From Phaeobacter gallaeciensis DSM 26640 (GTDB lineage Bacteria > Pseudomonadota > Alphaproteobacteria > Rhodobacterales > Rhodobacteraceae): 64,000 nt of DNA. The notes under the pieces were generated by a model. The model was not told where the DNA came from, did not search any database, and was given only the letters and a program-made list of their open reading frames with translations. Positions 1-8,173 of the stretch are shown here, one piece after another (the stretch's first letter is position 1; every line of letters begins with the position of its first letter). A program made the translations under genes and the position numbers. The stretch lies in NCBI RefSeq assembly GCF_000511385.1, contig NC_023137.1, positions 3,665,001 through 3,729,000 of the forward strand, read 5' to 3'.

Positions 1-35
1 AAATGAAGTTTAATTGGTTGCCTAAAAGTGAATAG

Positions 36-1433
36 TTAAATTTCTATACGTTTATTTTCCCCGATGGGAACGGCATTTTCGCCTGTCAGTGCGTCAATTT
101 TGCTGCGAGGCCAGCTGACCTGTACCAAAGCTCCGCGCCGCGCGGGATCACGGGTCAGCGTTTGATTTGGATCTGAGCCGTTTGCAAACGTCAGCTGTGC
201 ACCACTGCGCTCAAGCAGAGTTTTGGCAATGAACAACCCCAGACCCATACCCTCATACTCCGGTCGCTGGCGCCGGTCGCTGTCGCTGCGTCTGCGGCGC
301 ACGAAGGGATCGCCAATCCGGCCTAGCAAGTGCGACGGATATCCCCGCCCGTCATCGCTGATGCGCAGCGTGATCATCTCATCGTTCCAGCTGGCATCAA
401 TCCAGACAGTTGACCGGGCGAAATCCACGGCGTTCTGAACCAGATTGCGCAGCCCATGAATGATCTCCGGCTGGCGCAGGATAGTCGGGTGCTGCAGATC
501 GCCATCGCTTTCGGGGGCCTCCTCGAACTGGATAGTCTTGCCGCGGTCCATATGGGGTTCAGCCGCCTCGTTGATCACGGTGGAGAGGGGGGCCTGGCGT
601 AGATGCAGGTCGTCCTTGCCGGCGCGACCCATACTTCGCAGGATATCGCGGCATCGATCAGCCTGCTCACGGATCAACGCGGCGTCTTCGCGCAGATCGG
701 GTCGGTCCTCCAGCTCATCAATCAGCTCTGCACTGGCCAGTTTGATTGTGGCCAATGGTGTGCCCAGCTCATGCGCCGCTGCAGCTACCACACCGCCAAG
801 ATCTGTCAGCTTTTGTTCGCGGGACAGGGCCATTTGGGTTGCGGCCAGTGCATCAGACATCGAGCGGATCTCGGCGCTGATGCGATAGGAATAGGCACCG
901 ATGAACAGTACCGCAATCACAATGGCGGTCCAGTTGCCGAAGACAAAGATGTCCGGCACCCGCAGCACAAAACCTTGCGGGGTGCGCAATGGCAGATGAA
1001 ATTCTGCCAGCAGCGTCACCAGAATGATCGCGGTTGCACCAATGATCAGCGTAGAACGGAGCCGCATCATTGAGGCGGATATGGTCACCGGGCCCAAGAC
1101 CAGAAGTGCAAAGGGATTGTTCAACCCGCCGGTCAGATAAAGCAGAAAGTTCAGCTGCAAGAGATCAAAGAGAACCATCAGAAAGTTCTCGAACTCCGAC
1201 AGGCGTTTGTTCTGTGGAAACAGGATGATTGCGATCAGGTTGCCGAGCACGGACACACCGATAGCGATATAGCACAGTACCAGTTCCAGCTGCAGATTAT
1301 ACAGCTGCTGGGCCACGGTAATCGCTGAAACCTGACCGACAATCGCCACCCAGCGCAGCAGGATCAAGGTGCGTAGGCGGATCCAGTGGCTGCGTTCCTG
1401 GCCGCTCAGCAGATCGATATTTGTTGCGCTCAT
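36..1433 (-). CDS. regB: RegB/PrrB-type redox sensor histidine kinase
   Basis: Membrane sensor kinase of the global redox two-component system RegB/RegA, which controls photosynthesis, respiration and carbon/nitrogen fixation genes in Rhodobacterales. The N-terminal ~190 residues form about six membrane segments containing the quinone-sensing GGLNNPF box. The dimerisation/phosphoacceptor helix carries AAAHELGTPLATIK, and the redox-active cysteine lies in QADRCRDIL. Counted from the upstream ATG at 1445, the histidine is H225 and the cysteine C265, the numbers used for Rhodobacter RegB. The HATPase domain has NAVDFA, DDGRGYP and GMGLGLFIAK. I chose the ATG at 1433 because GGAG lies 6 nt before it; the ATG at 1445 has no good ribosome binding site. 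It is divergent from senC-regA, the usual Rhodobacter arrangement. Confidence 0.95.
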   Translation of the reverse strand: MSATNIDLLSGQERSHWIRLRTLILLRWVAIVGQVSAITVAQQLYNLQLELVLCYIAIGVSVLGNLIAIILFPQNKRLSEFENFLMVLFDLLQLNFLLYLTGGLNNPFALLVLGPVTISASMMRLRSTLIIGATAIILVTLLAEFHLPLRTPQGFVLRVPDIFVFGNWTAIVIAVLFIGAYSYRISAEIRSMSDALAATQMALSREQKLTDLGGVVAAAAHELGTPLATIKLASAELIDELEDRPDLREDAALIREQADRCRDILRSMGRAGKDDLHLRQAPLSTVINEAAEPHMDRGKTIQFEEAPESDGDLQHPTILRQPEIIHGLRNLVQNAVDFARSTVWIDASWNDEMITLRISDDGRGYPSHLLGRIGDPFVRRRRSDSDRRQRPEYEGMGLGLFIAKTLLERSGAQLTFANGSDPNQTLTRDPARRGALVQVSWPRSKIDALTGENAVPIGENKRIEI

Positions 1434-1821
1434 CTCGCACTCCATGGCGAAAAGGGGGGCATTGGTGGTCTTATTGGAATCTGCTTACATAAGGACCGGT
1501 CTCGGACAAGGTGAAACCGGATAAGACGAAGCAGGGTCATTGCTGTAATCTCGCATTCTCAGCGCTCACAGACAATTGATCTACAGGTTAAAGGGTCTTT
1601 CTTTGGCGTGAAAATCTGCGGAACGATCCCGGCTGCGCTGTTTTGTCCGTCTGGTCATTGGGGGTCGGCGTGCGATAGGTCCGACCCCGCGCAGGATCGC
1701 CATGACCCGGTCTGGTTGATGCGCGGTGGTTGCGTCGCTCCGCCCGTTGCATCGCCTGAAATTCTTGGTAGGTCTGGCGCAGCCTGTCGATAAACCTATT
1801 CCTAGCGCAAAGTGTGATCTC
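1434..1821. promoter_or_regulatory. regB / senC-regA divergent intergenic region
   Basis: About 390 bp separate the divergent starts of regB and senC, so the promoters of both transcripts should lie here. An 8-bp perfect inverted repeat GGGGTCGG/CCGACCCC (1661-1668 and 1681-1688) is visible. No coding sequence is convincing, and the long antisense reading frame crossing the region is a shadow of senC. I could not assign exact promoter elements or RegA sites. Confidence 0.5.
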
Positions 1822-2442
1822 ATGACCCGTCTCTACGCTGTCCTTGCTGCCGTTGTTGTTGCTGCCCTGGTGGGTGGCGCTTGGTTTGCCACACGAGGTG
1901 GCGGTGCGGACGACGACTTTGCGCAGTGCCGCGCCAGTCAGATCGCCGGTGGCTCTGATACCATTGGCGGCCCGTTTGAGTTGCTGAATGCCAGCGGCGA
2001 GACCGTGACAGAAAAGGACGTGATTACCAAGCCGTCGCTGGTCTACTTCGGCTATACCTTCTGCCCAGATGTCTGCCCGCTGGATGTTGCACGCAATGCA
2101 GAGGCCATCGATCTGCTGGATGAGCGCGGGCAGGATGTGACGCCGGTGTTCATCTCCATTGACCCTGATCGTGACACGCCTGAAGTGGTCGGCGACTTCG
2201 CCGCCAATCTGCATGAGCGTATGATCGGGCTCACCGGATCGCATGAGCAGGTTAAAGCTGCCAGCCGTGCCTACAAGACCTACTACAAGAAACAGGATGG
2301 TGATGAAGATTACTATCTTGTTGATCATTCGACCTTTTCCTATCTGGTCTTGCCAGAACAGGGGTTTGTTGAATTCTTCCGCCGCGATGAGACGCCGGAG
2401 CAGATTGCCGATAAGGTCGGTTGCTTCCTGGAAAATCTGTAA
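1822..2442 (+). CDS. senC: SCO1/SenC-family copper chaperone
   Basis: Membrane-anchored thioredoxin-fold copper chaperone of the Sco1/SenC/PrrC family, involved in CuA-site assembly of cytochrome c oxidase and genetically linked to Reg signalling. One hydrophobic N-terminal anchor (residues ~4-23) precedes the periplasmic domain. The copper ligands are visible: C81 and C85 in FCPDVC, and H169 in VDHSTF. The family motif SIDPDRDTP is at ~112-120. The ATG at 1822 starts directly at the anchor and gives 206 aa, a normal length; the frame is open further upstream but encodes nothing typical. It is followed by regA after 81 nt, probably on the same transcript. Confidence 0.93.
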   Translation: MTRLYAVLAAVVVAALVGGAWFATRGGGADDDFAQCRASQIAGGSDTIGGPFELLNASGETVTEKDVITKPSLVYFGYTFCPDVCPLDVARNAEAIDLLDERGQDVTPVFISIDPDRDTPEVVGDFAANLHERMIGLTGSHEQVKAASRAYKTYYKKQDGDEDYYLVDHSTFSYLVLPEQGFVEFFRRDETPEQIADKVGCFLENL

Positions 2443-2523
2443 CCTGGATGAAGGTTTGACGTTTCCGGGGTGAGACGTAATATCAAGCCTCACGACCTGA
2501 CGACATTGCGGGGGACCGACAGT

Positions 2524-3078
2524 ATGGGCGAAGCTGCTATGCAGGAGATAGGACCGGACAAGACACTCTTGTTGGTCGATGACGACGAGCCCTTTCTGCG
2601 GCGCCTGGCCAAAGCCATGGAAAAAAGAGGTTTTGAGGTTGAAACCGCTGGCTCCGTCGCCGCTGGCAGTGCGATTGCAACCGCGCGTCCGCCCGCCTTT
2701 GCGGTGGTGGATCTGCGGCTTGAGGATGGCAATGGGCTGGATGTGGTGGAGATCCTGCGGGAACGCCGCCCGGATAGCCGTGTGGTTGTTCTGACCGGAT
2801 ACGGGGCGATTGCGACGGCTGTTGCTGCGGTGAAGATTGGTGCTACCGACTACCTGTCAAAACCTGCGGATGCGTCGGACATCATGAATGCGCTGCTCGC
2901 CAATGAGGAAGAGCTGCCACCCCCGCCGGAAAACCCGATGAGTGCGGATCGTGTCCGTTGGGAGCATATCCAGCGGGTTTACGAGCTTTGTGACCGCAAT
3001 GTTTCCGAGACCGCACGGCGGCTCAATATGCATCGGCGCACGTTGCAGCGTATTCTCGCCAAGCGCAGCCCCAAATAA
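2524..3078 (+). CDS. regA: RegA/PrrA-type response regulator
   Basis: Response regulator partner of RegB. The 184-aa protein has a receiver domain with the acidic pocket VDDDEP (~18-23), phosphoacceptor D63 in VVDLRLEDG, the switch threonine in VVLTGYG and K in YLSKPAD. A proline-rich linker (PPPPEN) leads to a C-terminal Fis-type helix-turn-helix (NVSETARRLNMHRRTLQRIL). Length and D63 match RegA of Rhodobacter. A GTG at 2470 would extend the frame by 18 residues that do not fit the family, so I chose the ATG at 2524, preceded by GGGGGA. In Rhodobacter hvrA usually follows; here the next gene is an unrelated HD protein on the other strand. Confidence 0.95.
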   Translation: MGEAAMQEIGPDKTLLLVDDDEPFLRRLAKAMEKRGFEVETAGSVAAGSAIATARPPAFAVVDLRLEDGNGLDVVEILRERRPDSRVVVLTGYGAIATAVAAVKIGATDYLSKPADASDIMNALLANEEELPPPPENPMSADRVRWEHIQRVYELCDRNVSETARRLNMHRRTLQRILAKRSPK

Positions 3079-3082
3079 CATC

Positions 3083-3111
3083 AAGGCCTCTCCTTATCTG
3101 GAGTGGCTTTT
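3083..3111 (+). terminator. Terminator after regA
   Basis: The imperfect hairpin AAGGCCTCTCC/GGAGTGGCTTTT follows the regA stop by a few bases and ends in TTTT. It lies between convergent regA and the HD-domain gene, so it may act in both directions. Confidence 0.6.
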
Positions 3112-3121
3112 GCAGTTGTGA

Positions 3122-3718
3122 TCAGAGCCGTGCCAGAAGGTCGGCGTGGCGGGTAACGTAATCCCTACGCACCTCAACCGGCGGCCGCAGGCGGATCGAA
3201 AGGCCCTCAAGCAGCGTTTGATCTGGCTTTCCGAACAGGCGGTCGGCCTCGCTTCTGGAGAAACCTGCGATCTCGATGGCTTCCATCCAAGCGCTGATCC
3301 GGTCAGCCTTTTTGATTTGTGCTTTCACCGTTTTAGGAAGCGCGGCAGGCAGGCCAAAGCGGATGTGAATCGCAGCGGTCAGCCGCTGATCGAGTTCGCC
3401 ATAGCTGGGGCCGACCGCATTTTTCACGGGCGAGATCATGTCGCCGATGACATATTCCGGGGCATCATGCAGCAGCGCAGCCAATTGCCAGCGTACTGGA
3501 GCCTTGGAATTGAGGCGGCTGTAAATCGTCTCCACCAACAGTGAGTGCTCCGCTACGGAATAGGCAAAGTCACCCATCGTCTGCCCGTTCCAGCGCGCCA
3601 CAAACGCCAACCCATGGGCGATATCTTCGATTTCAACATCAACCGGCGTCGGGTCGAGCAGATCCAGTCGGCGCCCGGAGAGCATCCGTTGCCAAGCGCG
3701 TGGAGGTTTGGGGGGCAT
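3122..3718 (-). CDS. HD-domain phosphohydrolase (YfbR-like)
   Basis: Metal-dependent phosphohydrolase of the HD superfamily, 198 aa, most like YfbR-type 5'-nucleotidases. The visible metal ligands are H58 in AEHSLLV, the HD pair H84-D85 in ALLHDAPEYVIGD, and a further aspartate about eight residues later. The N-terminal part (PRAWQRMLSGRRLDLLDP) is typical of the uncharacterised alphaproteobacterial members, where the substrate is unknown. It converges on regA and has no obvious operon partner. The family assignment is good; nucleotide specificity is an inference. Confidence 0.8.
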   Translation of the reverse strand: MPPKPPRAWQRMLSGRRLDLLDPTPVDVEIEDIAHGLAFVARWNGQTMGDFAYSVAEHSLLVETIYSRLNSKAPVRWQLAALLHDAPEYVIGDMISPVKNAVGPSYGELDQRLTAAIHIRFGLPAALPKTVKAQIKKADRISAWMEAIEIAGFSRSEADRLFGKPDQTLLEGLSIRLRPPVEVRRDYVTRHADLLARL

Positions 3719-4003
3719 GGTCTGTCCCTTCTTGTTGACGGTGCCTTCTGACTAGCTGCTGGGCGAAGGTCGCGCAATTGCTTGCGGTGCAGCGGACGGT
3801 GATCAGCAATGAGGTTTCTCAGACAATATGGTTGGTCGCCTCAGCCCGATCACGTGGATCACCACAAACAGTTGACCGCCTGGCATTTGATAACGCCATG
3901 CCAAGACCCCATATTTATAGGTACGACAGGGGCTCTTGCTCCCTTGGCAAGCCTCTTTCGTCGCTAAGGTTAGTCACTCAGGCGCACACGAAAGGAGACT
4001 GCC

Positions 4004-4318
4004 ATGTTTAAACGTCTAGCCTGTACCTCGCTTGTCTTTGGAATGCTCGCAACCGCACCACCTGCGCTGGCGTCAGGGTGTAGTCCGCGCGATCATCTTG
4101 TGGACCGTCTGCAATCCTCCTACGCGGAACGGCTGACCGCTGGCGGGCTACAATCCAGCCAGCCTGTATCTACCGTGATTGAGTTCTGGGCTTCTGCGAC
4201 AACCGGCACCTTCACAGTGCTGGTTTCCCATCCCAACGGGCTCAGCTGTGTCGTGGCCTCCGGCACCGGATTTTTCCAACTGATGGAAGATCCCAAACCA
4301 CAAGGCACACCCAGCTGA
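4004..4318 (+). CDS. Small exported protein, unknown function
   Basis: A 104-aa protein with a clear signal peptide (MFKRLACTSLVFGMLATAPPA, cleavage near ALA-SG) and a compact mature domain with two cysteines (near the start, and in LSCVV). The ATG has a strong ribosome binding site (AAAGGAGA) six bases upstream. I do not recognise the family. It stands alone between the HD gene and ahcY and is followed by a hairpin terminator, so it probably has its own transcript. The mature part is predicted periplasmic or secreted. Confidence 0.7.
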   Translation: MFKRLACTSLVFGMLATAPPALASGCSPRDHLVDRLQSSYAERLTAGGLQSSQPVSTVIEFWASATTGTFTVLVSHPNGLSCVVASGTGFFQLMEDPKPQGTPS

Positions 4319-4343
4319 CCTGTCCCCCCGGACCGTTGGGAAG

Positions 4344-4379
4344 GCCGGGGCGCATGATCGCTGGTCACCGCGCCCCGGC
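4344..4379 (+). terminator. Hairpin between small exported gene and ahcY
   Basis: A perfect 10-bp stem GCCGGGGCGC/GCGCCCCGGC with a 16-nt loop starts 26 nt after the stop of the small exported protein gene. The T-tract is poor (CTCTTGGGCATCTT), so termination efficiency is uncertain. Confidence 0.5.
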
Positions 4380-4462
4380 GCTCTTGGGCATCTTCGTTGC
4401 TTATAAACCATTGCGGTGTTACCTGCTGCGGTAGACAAAATGTAACCGGAATGGAGCACGCA

Positions 4463-5854
4463 ATGCCCGGGGATTATATCGTCAAGGACATCGCGCTGGC
4501 CGAGTTTGGCCGCAAGGAACTCGATATCGCTGAGACCGAAATGCCGGGGCTGATGGCTCTGCGTGACGAATATGGTGACAGCAAGCCGCTGAAAGGGTCC
4601 CGGATCGTCGGGTCGCTTCACATGACCATTCAGACTGCGGTGCTGATTGAGACACTGGTGGCGCTGGGCGCAGATGTGCGCTGGGCCTCCTGCAACATCT
4701 TCTCGACCCAGGACCACGCCGCCGCGGCCATTGCTGCTGGCGGCACGCCGGTCTTTGCAATCAAGGGCCAGACCCTTGAAGAGCATTGGGATTATCTCGA
4801 CCGCTCGTTCCAATTCCCAGAAGGTGCCAACCTCATTCTGGATGATGGTGGTGATGCGACGCTTTATGTGCTGCTGGGTGCCCGTGTTGAGGCTGGCGAA
4901 ACAAACCTGATTGAAGTTCCCACCTCGGAAGAGGAAGAAGCGATCTTCAACCAGATCAAAAAGCGTATGGTCGAAAGCCCCGGCTGGTTCACCAAGACCC
5001 GCGAGGCGATCAAGGGTGTGTCCGAGGAGACCACCACCGGTGTCCACCGTCTCTATGAGCTGGTGAAAGAGGGGCAGCTGCCCTTCCCTGCGATCAACGT
5101 GAACGATTCGGTCACCAAGTCGAAGTTCGACAATAAATATGGCTGCAAGGAGTCGCTGGTCGACGGGATCCGCCGGGCTACCGACACCATGATGGCTGGC
5201 AAGGTCGCAGTGGTCTGTGGCTATGGCGATGTGGGCAAAGGCTCCGCCGCTTCGCTGCGTGGTGCTGGCGCTCGGGTCAAGGTTACCGAGGTCGACCCGA
5301 TCTGTGCCCTGCAAGCGGCCATGGACGGCTTTGAGGTGGTGCTGCTGGAGGATGTTGTCGATAGCGCCGATATCTTCATCACCACGACTGGCAACAAGGA
5401 CGTCATCCGCATCGAGCATATGCGCGAGATGAAGGATATGGCGATTGTTGGAAACATCGGCCATTTCGACAACGAAATCCAGGTTGCCAATCTGAAGAAC
5501 CACAAATGGACGAACATCAAAGAGCAGGTCGACATGATCGAGATGCCCTCGGGTAACCGTCTGATCCTGCTCTCCGAAGGTCGCCTGTTGAACCTTGGCA
5601 ACGCAACCGGGCACCCGTCTTTTGTGATGTCGGCCTCTTTCACCAATCAGGTTCTGGCCCAGATTGAGCTGTGGACCCGTGGTGAGACCTACAAAAACGA
5701 TGTCTACATTCTGCCCAAGCACCTGGACGAGAAAGTCGCCCGCCTGCATCTGGAGCGGATCGGTGTAAAATTGTCGAAACTGGCGCCTGAACAAGCTGCC
5801 TATATCGGTGTTACACCAGAAGGCCCGTTCAAGCCTGAGCACTACCGGTATTGA
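4463..5854 (+). CDS. ahcY: Adenosylhomocysteinase
   Basis: S-adenosyl-L-homocysteine hydrolase, cytosolic and NAD-dependent, converting SAH to adenosine and homocysteine in the methyl cycle. Seen: the substrate-binding N-terminal region with [16 protein letters not shown] and the [16 protein letters not shown] motif, the Rossmann fingerprint [13 protein letters not shown], and the conserved C-terminal PFKPEHYRY. Length is 463 aa from the ATG at 4463, which has GGAG six bases upstream; two in-frame upstream ATGs (4397, 4451) add non-conserved residues. A position downstream of the reg locus is conserved in Rhodobacterales. Terminated by a strong hairpin at 5898. Confidence 0.97.
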   Translation: MPGDYIVKDIALAEFGRKELDIAETEMPGLMALRDEYGDSKPLKGSRIVGSLHMTIQTAVLIETLVALGADVRWASCNIFSTQDHAAAAIAAGGTPVFAIKGQTLEEHWDYLDRSFQFPEGANLILDDGGDATLYVLLGARVEAGETNLIEVPTSEEEEAIFNQIKKRMVESPGWFTKTREAIKGVSEETTTGVHRLYELVKEGQLPFPAINVNDSVTKSKFDNKYGCKESLVDGIRRATDTMMAGKVAVVCGYGDVGKGSAASLRGAGARVKVTEVDPICALQAAMDGFEVVLLEDVVDSADIFITTTGNKDVIRIEHMREMKDMAIVGNIGHFDNEIQVANLKNHKWTNIKEQVDMIEMPSGNRLILLSEGRLLNLGNATGHPSFVMSASFTNQVLAQIELWTRGETYKNDVYILPKHLDEKVARLHLERIGVKLSKLAPEQAAYIGVTPEGPFKPEHYRY

Positions 5855-5897
5855 TCATCATACTGCCTGTGTAACTGCGAAGGTGAGTGACCAAAGC

Positions 5898-5924
5898 AAC
5901 ACCTCGCCATTGGCGGGGTGTTTT
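5898..5924 (+). terminator. Rho-independent terminator of ahcY
   Basis: An 11-bp stem AACACCTCGCC/GGCGGGGTGTT (one G-T pair) with an ATT loop runs into a TTTT tract 44 nt after the ahcY stop. Confidence 0.85.
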
Positions 5925-6108
5925 CGGTTATGTGACTGTATTTTAATTGCCTTTTGGCTGGATTGATCTAAAGCGCGCCGCGGGCGCGCAACGCAACCCT
6001 GCGCGTAGAAGTTCCAAAAATTTAGGGGCGAAATTCCACGGAAATCTTGGAACGTCTGCAAGGTTGGTGACGTTTGGTTGGCGTACTTCAAGCGAAGGAG
6101 AAAACGAC

Positions 6109-6768
6109 ATGACCGAACTGAAAACCAAAACCCGTATTCTGGCTGGTGTTACTGCTGCTGCATTGATGGCAGGCGCAGGGATCGCACAGGCCGACACTTC
6201 TGTCCCGCGCGGTGAAAGCAAGTCGGATACCGAGATCGAGACTGTTGGCGGTCAAGACACCACCAGCGGCGCGTCGCTTGACACCACCGAAGGCACAACA
6301 ATTCCGCGTGGTGAATACAAGGTAGACAGCGGCGTGGAGACCGTGAATGACGAAATGCCTGCGGATGGCGATGTAAACATCAATGCAAGCTCTGATGCTT
6401 CCACCACCATCCCGCGCGGCGAATACGACAGCTCGGATGCTGCGGGTGAACCACTGCCTCCCCTGGATGAGATGACCGTCGCCGACGTGGTCGGGAAGAA
6501 CGTGTTTTCCGCAACCGGTAAGGACGTAGGTGAAATCGACTATGTTATTGAACAGGATGGTAAAATCGCAGGTGTCATCGGTGTTGGCGGTTTTCTTGGC
6601 ATGAACGAATACACTGTTGCCGTGCCGCTGTCCGATATGGATTTCACCCGCAATGGTCAGCTGAAGCTGAACAGCCGCACCGAAGCAGCGCTGCGCTCTA
6701 TGCCTGAGATCGACGAAGATATGATCAAGCCTCTGCAGGATGATCGCCTGATCGGCAATAGCGTATGA
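6109..6768 (+). CDS. Exported PRC-barrel protein with PRGE repeats
   Basis: A 219-aa exported protein. The signal peptide covers residues 1-28 (cleavage after AQA). The mature N-terminal half is acidic and low-complexity with three copies of a (V/I)PRGE(S/Y) motif at residues 32-37, 65-70 and 101-106, the first two followed by K-x-D-x-x-(I/V)-E-T-V. A PRC-barrel domain follows (residues ~122-180: DVVGKNVFSATGKDVGEIDYV, GVIGVGGFLGMNEYTVAVP). PRC-barrels mediate protein or metabolite binding, and periplasmic versions are common but uncharacterised in Rhodobacteraceae. The start at 6109 has AAGGAG eight bases upstream. It stands alone between two terminators. Confidence 0.8.
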   Translation: MTELKTKTRILAGVTAAALMAGAGIAQADTSVPRGESKSDTEIETVGGQDTTSGASLDTTEGTTIPRGEYKVDSGVETVNDEMPADGDVNINASSDASTTIPRGEYDSSDAAGEPLPPLDEMTVADVVGKNVFSATGKDVGEIDYVIEQDGKIAGVIGVGGFLGMNEYTVAVPLSDMDFTRNGQLKLNSRTEAALRSMPEIDEDMIKPLQDDRLIGNSV

Positions 6769-6821
6769 CAACGCTCTGATTTTTGATCTGGCATCTGATG
6801 AGGGTGCCAGCTGAAGAAAAC

Positions 6822-6849
6822 GGCGCCCCTTTCGTGGGGGCGCCTTTTT
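6822..6849 (+). terminator. Terminator of PRC-barrel gene
   Basis: A perfect 8-bp stem GGCGCCCC/GGGGCGCC with a 7-nt loop is followed by TTTTT, 54 nt after the stop codon. Confidence 0.88.
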
Positions 6850-7018
6850 GCCTTTGGTACCTCGTCATCAAGGGCGTGTTCTCAGAAATGAGAGGCGGGC
6901 ACAGAAATTCCCAGTTGCCCCGCTCCGTTCTGTGGCTAAGCTGTTGGAATAAGAAATGATCAGGCGCTGCGCCTGGCGCTAACAAATGGTTCCGCTGAGT
7001 AACATGGGAGAGAGAGTT

Positions 7019-7360
7019 TTGGGAAAACGCGACGATCTGATCGAGCAATATGCGAATGATCTGAAAACCAAATGCGGCATGGATCCGGACATGGATCTGC
7101 TCACAAAGGTCACCATCGGCTGTGGTCCGGCTATTTACGATGCTGATGCGTCGACCGTGGCCTCCAGTCAGCCGGCGGAATTGGAAACCGTCAAAAACAA
7201 CTTCCTGATCAAAAAACTGGGCCTGTCCGACGGGCCTGAGCTGATGTCCGCGATTGACAGCGTGATTGAAACCTACGGTAAATCAGAGCGGAACAAGTAT
7301 CGTGCCGTCGTCTATTATATGCTGACCAAGCACTTCGGAAAAGAATCCGTCTACGGCTGA
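7019..7360 (+). CDS. DUF2853 family protein
   Basis: A 113-aa cytosolic protein of the DUF2853 family, all-helical, function unknown. Family features seen are DDLIEQYANDLKTKCG near the start, DLLTKVTIGCGPAIYDADASTV in the middle and the RAVVYYMLTKHFGKE ending. The start is probably the TTG at 7019: it gives the usual M-GKRDDLI N-terminus and is preceded by GGGAGAGAG at 7005-7013. ATG codons at 6986 and 7004 are in frame, but the one at 7004 lies inside that ribosome binding site. Monocistronic, with a strong terminator behind it. Confidence 0.82.
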   Translation: MGKRDDLIEQYANDLKTKCGMDPDMDLLTKVTIGCGPAIYDADASTVASSQPAELETVKNNFLIKKLGLSDGPELMSAIDSVIETYGKSERNKYRAVVYYMLTKHFGKESVYG

Positions 7361-7383
7361 TCAATTAGCCGAAATATCGACCG

Positions 7384-7418
7384 AAAAAGCCCGTCGGACG
7401 GATCCGGCGGGCTTTTTT
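7384..7418 (+). terminator. Terminator of DUF2853 gene
   Basis: The stem AAAAAGCCCGTCGG/CCGGCGGGCTTTTT (one G-T pair) has a six-base loop and a T6 run, 24 nt after the stop. Confidence 0.9.
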
Positions 7419-7457
7419 GTCGTTGCCATCTCGCCTCTGAGACATTGGAGGCATGTC

Positions 7458-7463
7458 TATAAT
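7458..7463 (+). promoter_or_regulatory. Candidate -10 box of the small RNA
   Basis: A perfect TATAAT lies 40 nt beyond the DUF2853 terminator. The matching -35 region 17 nt upstream (CTCTGA) is poor, so the promoter is only a candidate. It would start a transcript near 7470. Confidence 0.45.
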
Positions 7464-7469
7464 CCAGTG

Positions 7470-7686
7470 GGCCTCGCAGGCCGCTGCAACGCTAAGAGGA
7501 CAGTCTCAGGTTGTATATGTGTCGCATTTTACCTGTATTACCTTTGCGGAATCACCGCTGACCGGACTATCGTCTGAAGACCGGTCAGGATGGCCAGGAT
7601 CACAGATTTACGAACACGTGTGGTGGAATTGGAGCACGTGGGGTGAAAGGGAAGATCCTGGCATATGTTCGGATCTTCCCTTTTTT
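7470..7686 (+). ncRNA. Candidate structured small RNA
   Basis: A roughly 215-nt stretch with no convincing gene contains a series of hairpins in the + orientation: GGCCT/AGGCC (7470-7474 with 7478-7482), CTGACCGG/CCGGTCAG (7558-7565 with 7581-7588), CACGTG/CACGTG (7615-7620 with 7635-7640) and finally a 10-bp terminator stem with T6. The preceding gene already has its own terminator and no + gene follows, so the second terminator implies an independent transcript. A TATAAT box lies at the expected distance. I do not recognise a known RNA family; the ends do not pair as in 6S RNA. No experimental support. Confidence 0.5.
7646..7686 (+). terminator. Terminator of the candidate small RNA
   Basis: A perfect 10-bp stem GGGAAGATCC/GGATCTTCCC (7649-7658, 7671-7680), extended by AAA-TTT pairs, is followed by TTTTTT. 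On the minus strand the tail is only three T, so the + direction is favoured, though it could also stop the leftward DUF1761 transcript. Confidence 0.8.
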
Positions 7687-7733
7687 ATTTGCGCGGTCTG
7701 TATCGTGACATCCGCTGCTGGATGCGTCGCAGC

Positions 7734-8129
7734 TTAGAATAGCGTCAGGACCAGACCGATGGCGCCACATGCAAGCGTCGCATAGCCGCCGTCGATCACC
7801 GACAAACGAAATGGTCGAACGGCGTAGAGGTTGTTGATCATGATCCACGGCGTAATGAAAAACAGTCCCACGCCCAGACCGCTGACCAGACCGCCGCCAA
7901 CCGTATCGATACCCGAGAGAGCGAAGACATGGCGCATCATACCAGCCACGACGATTTGTAGACCAAACGTCGCGGCGAACACCGCTGGTGTCTGCCCGCC
8001 TGCAGGTTTGCCGTTCTCATCACGCGGTACTTTCGCCGCTTGCATCCACGGTTCAGCAAGCAGGCCATACCAGACTGCGCCTAGAACAAAGCCAGCGATA
8101 GCCGCGGCGACAACATTCAGAATTTCCAT
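7734..8129 (-). CDS. DUF1761 family membrane protein
   Basis: A 131-aa integral membrane protein with four hydrophobic segments, matching the DUF1761 pattern: the first helix ends in GAVWYGLLAEPWM, and a later segment has PWIMINNLYAVRPFRLSVIDGGYATLACGAIG. Function unknown. The ATG is preceded by GGGAGAG five bases upstream. It follows the EVE-domain gene on the same strand by 44 nt and may be the last gene of that transcript. Confidence 0.8.
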   Translation of the reverse strand: MEILNVVAAAIAGFVLGAVWYGLLAEPWMQAAKVPRDENGKPAGGQTPAVFAATFGLQIVVAGMMRHVFALSGIDTVGGGLVSGLGVGLFFITPWIMINNLYAVRPFRLSVIDGGYATLACGAIGLVLTLF

Positions 8130-8173
8130 TAATCTCTCCCTGAAACCAGCATCAGTGAGAGAATTTTGTCAGA

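Noticed and set aside
4319..4462. Possible SAH riboswitch upstream of ahcY
   Set aside because: I could not find the conserved SAH aptamer core; the only strong structure is the 10-bp hairpin at 4344, better explained as a terminator of the upstream gene.
4148..5842. Long minus-strand open frame (564 codons) opposite ahcY
   Set aside because: It lies entirely antisense to a strongly conserved enzyme, and its translation has the composition of a codon-shadow frame with no recognised domain.
7470..7686. Whether the candidate RNA is 6S, tmRNA, SRP RNA or RNase P RNA
   Set aside because: Its ends do not pair as in 6S RNA, there is no tmRNA tag or tRNA-like end, and the conserved SRP and RNase P core sequences are absent.
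7453..7737. 94-codon + frame over the candidate small RNA
   Set aside because: It runs through a strong terminator, its ATG overlaps the -10 box, and the product matches nothing.
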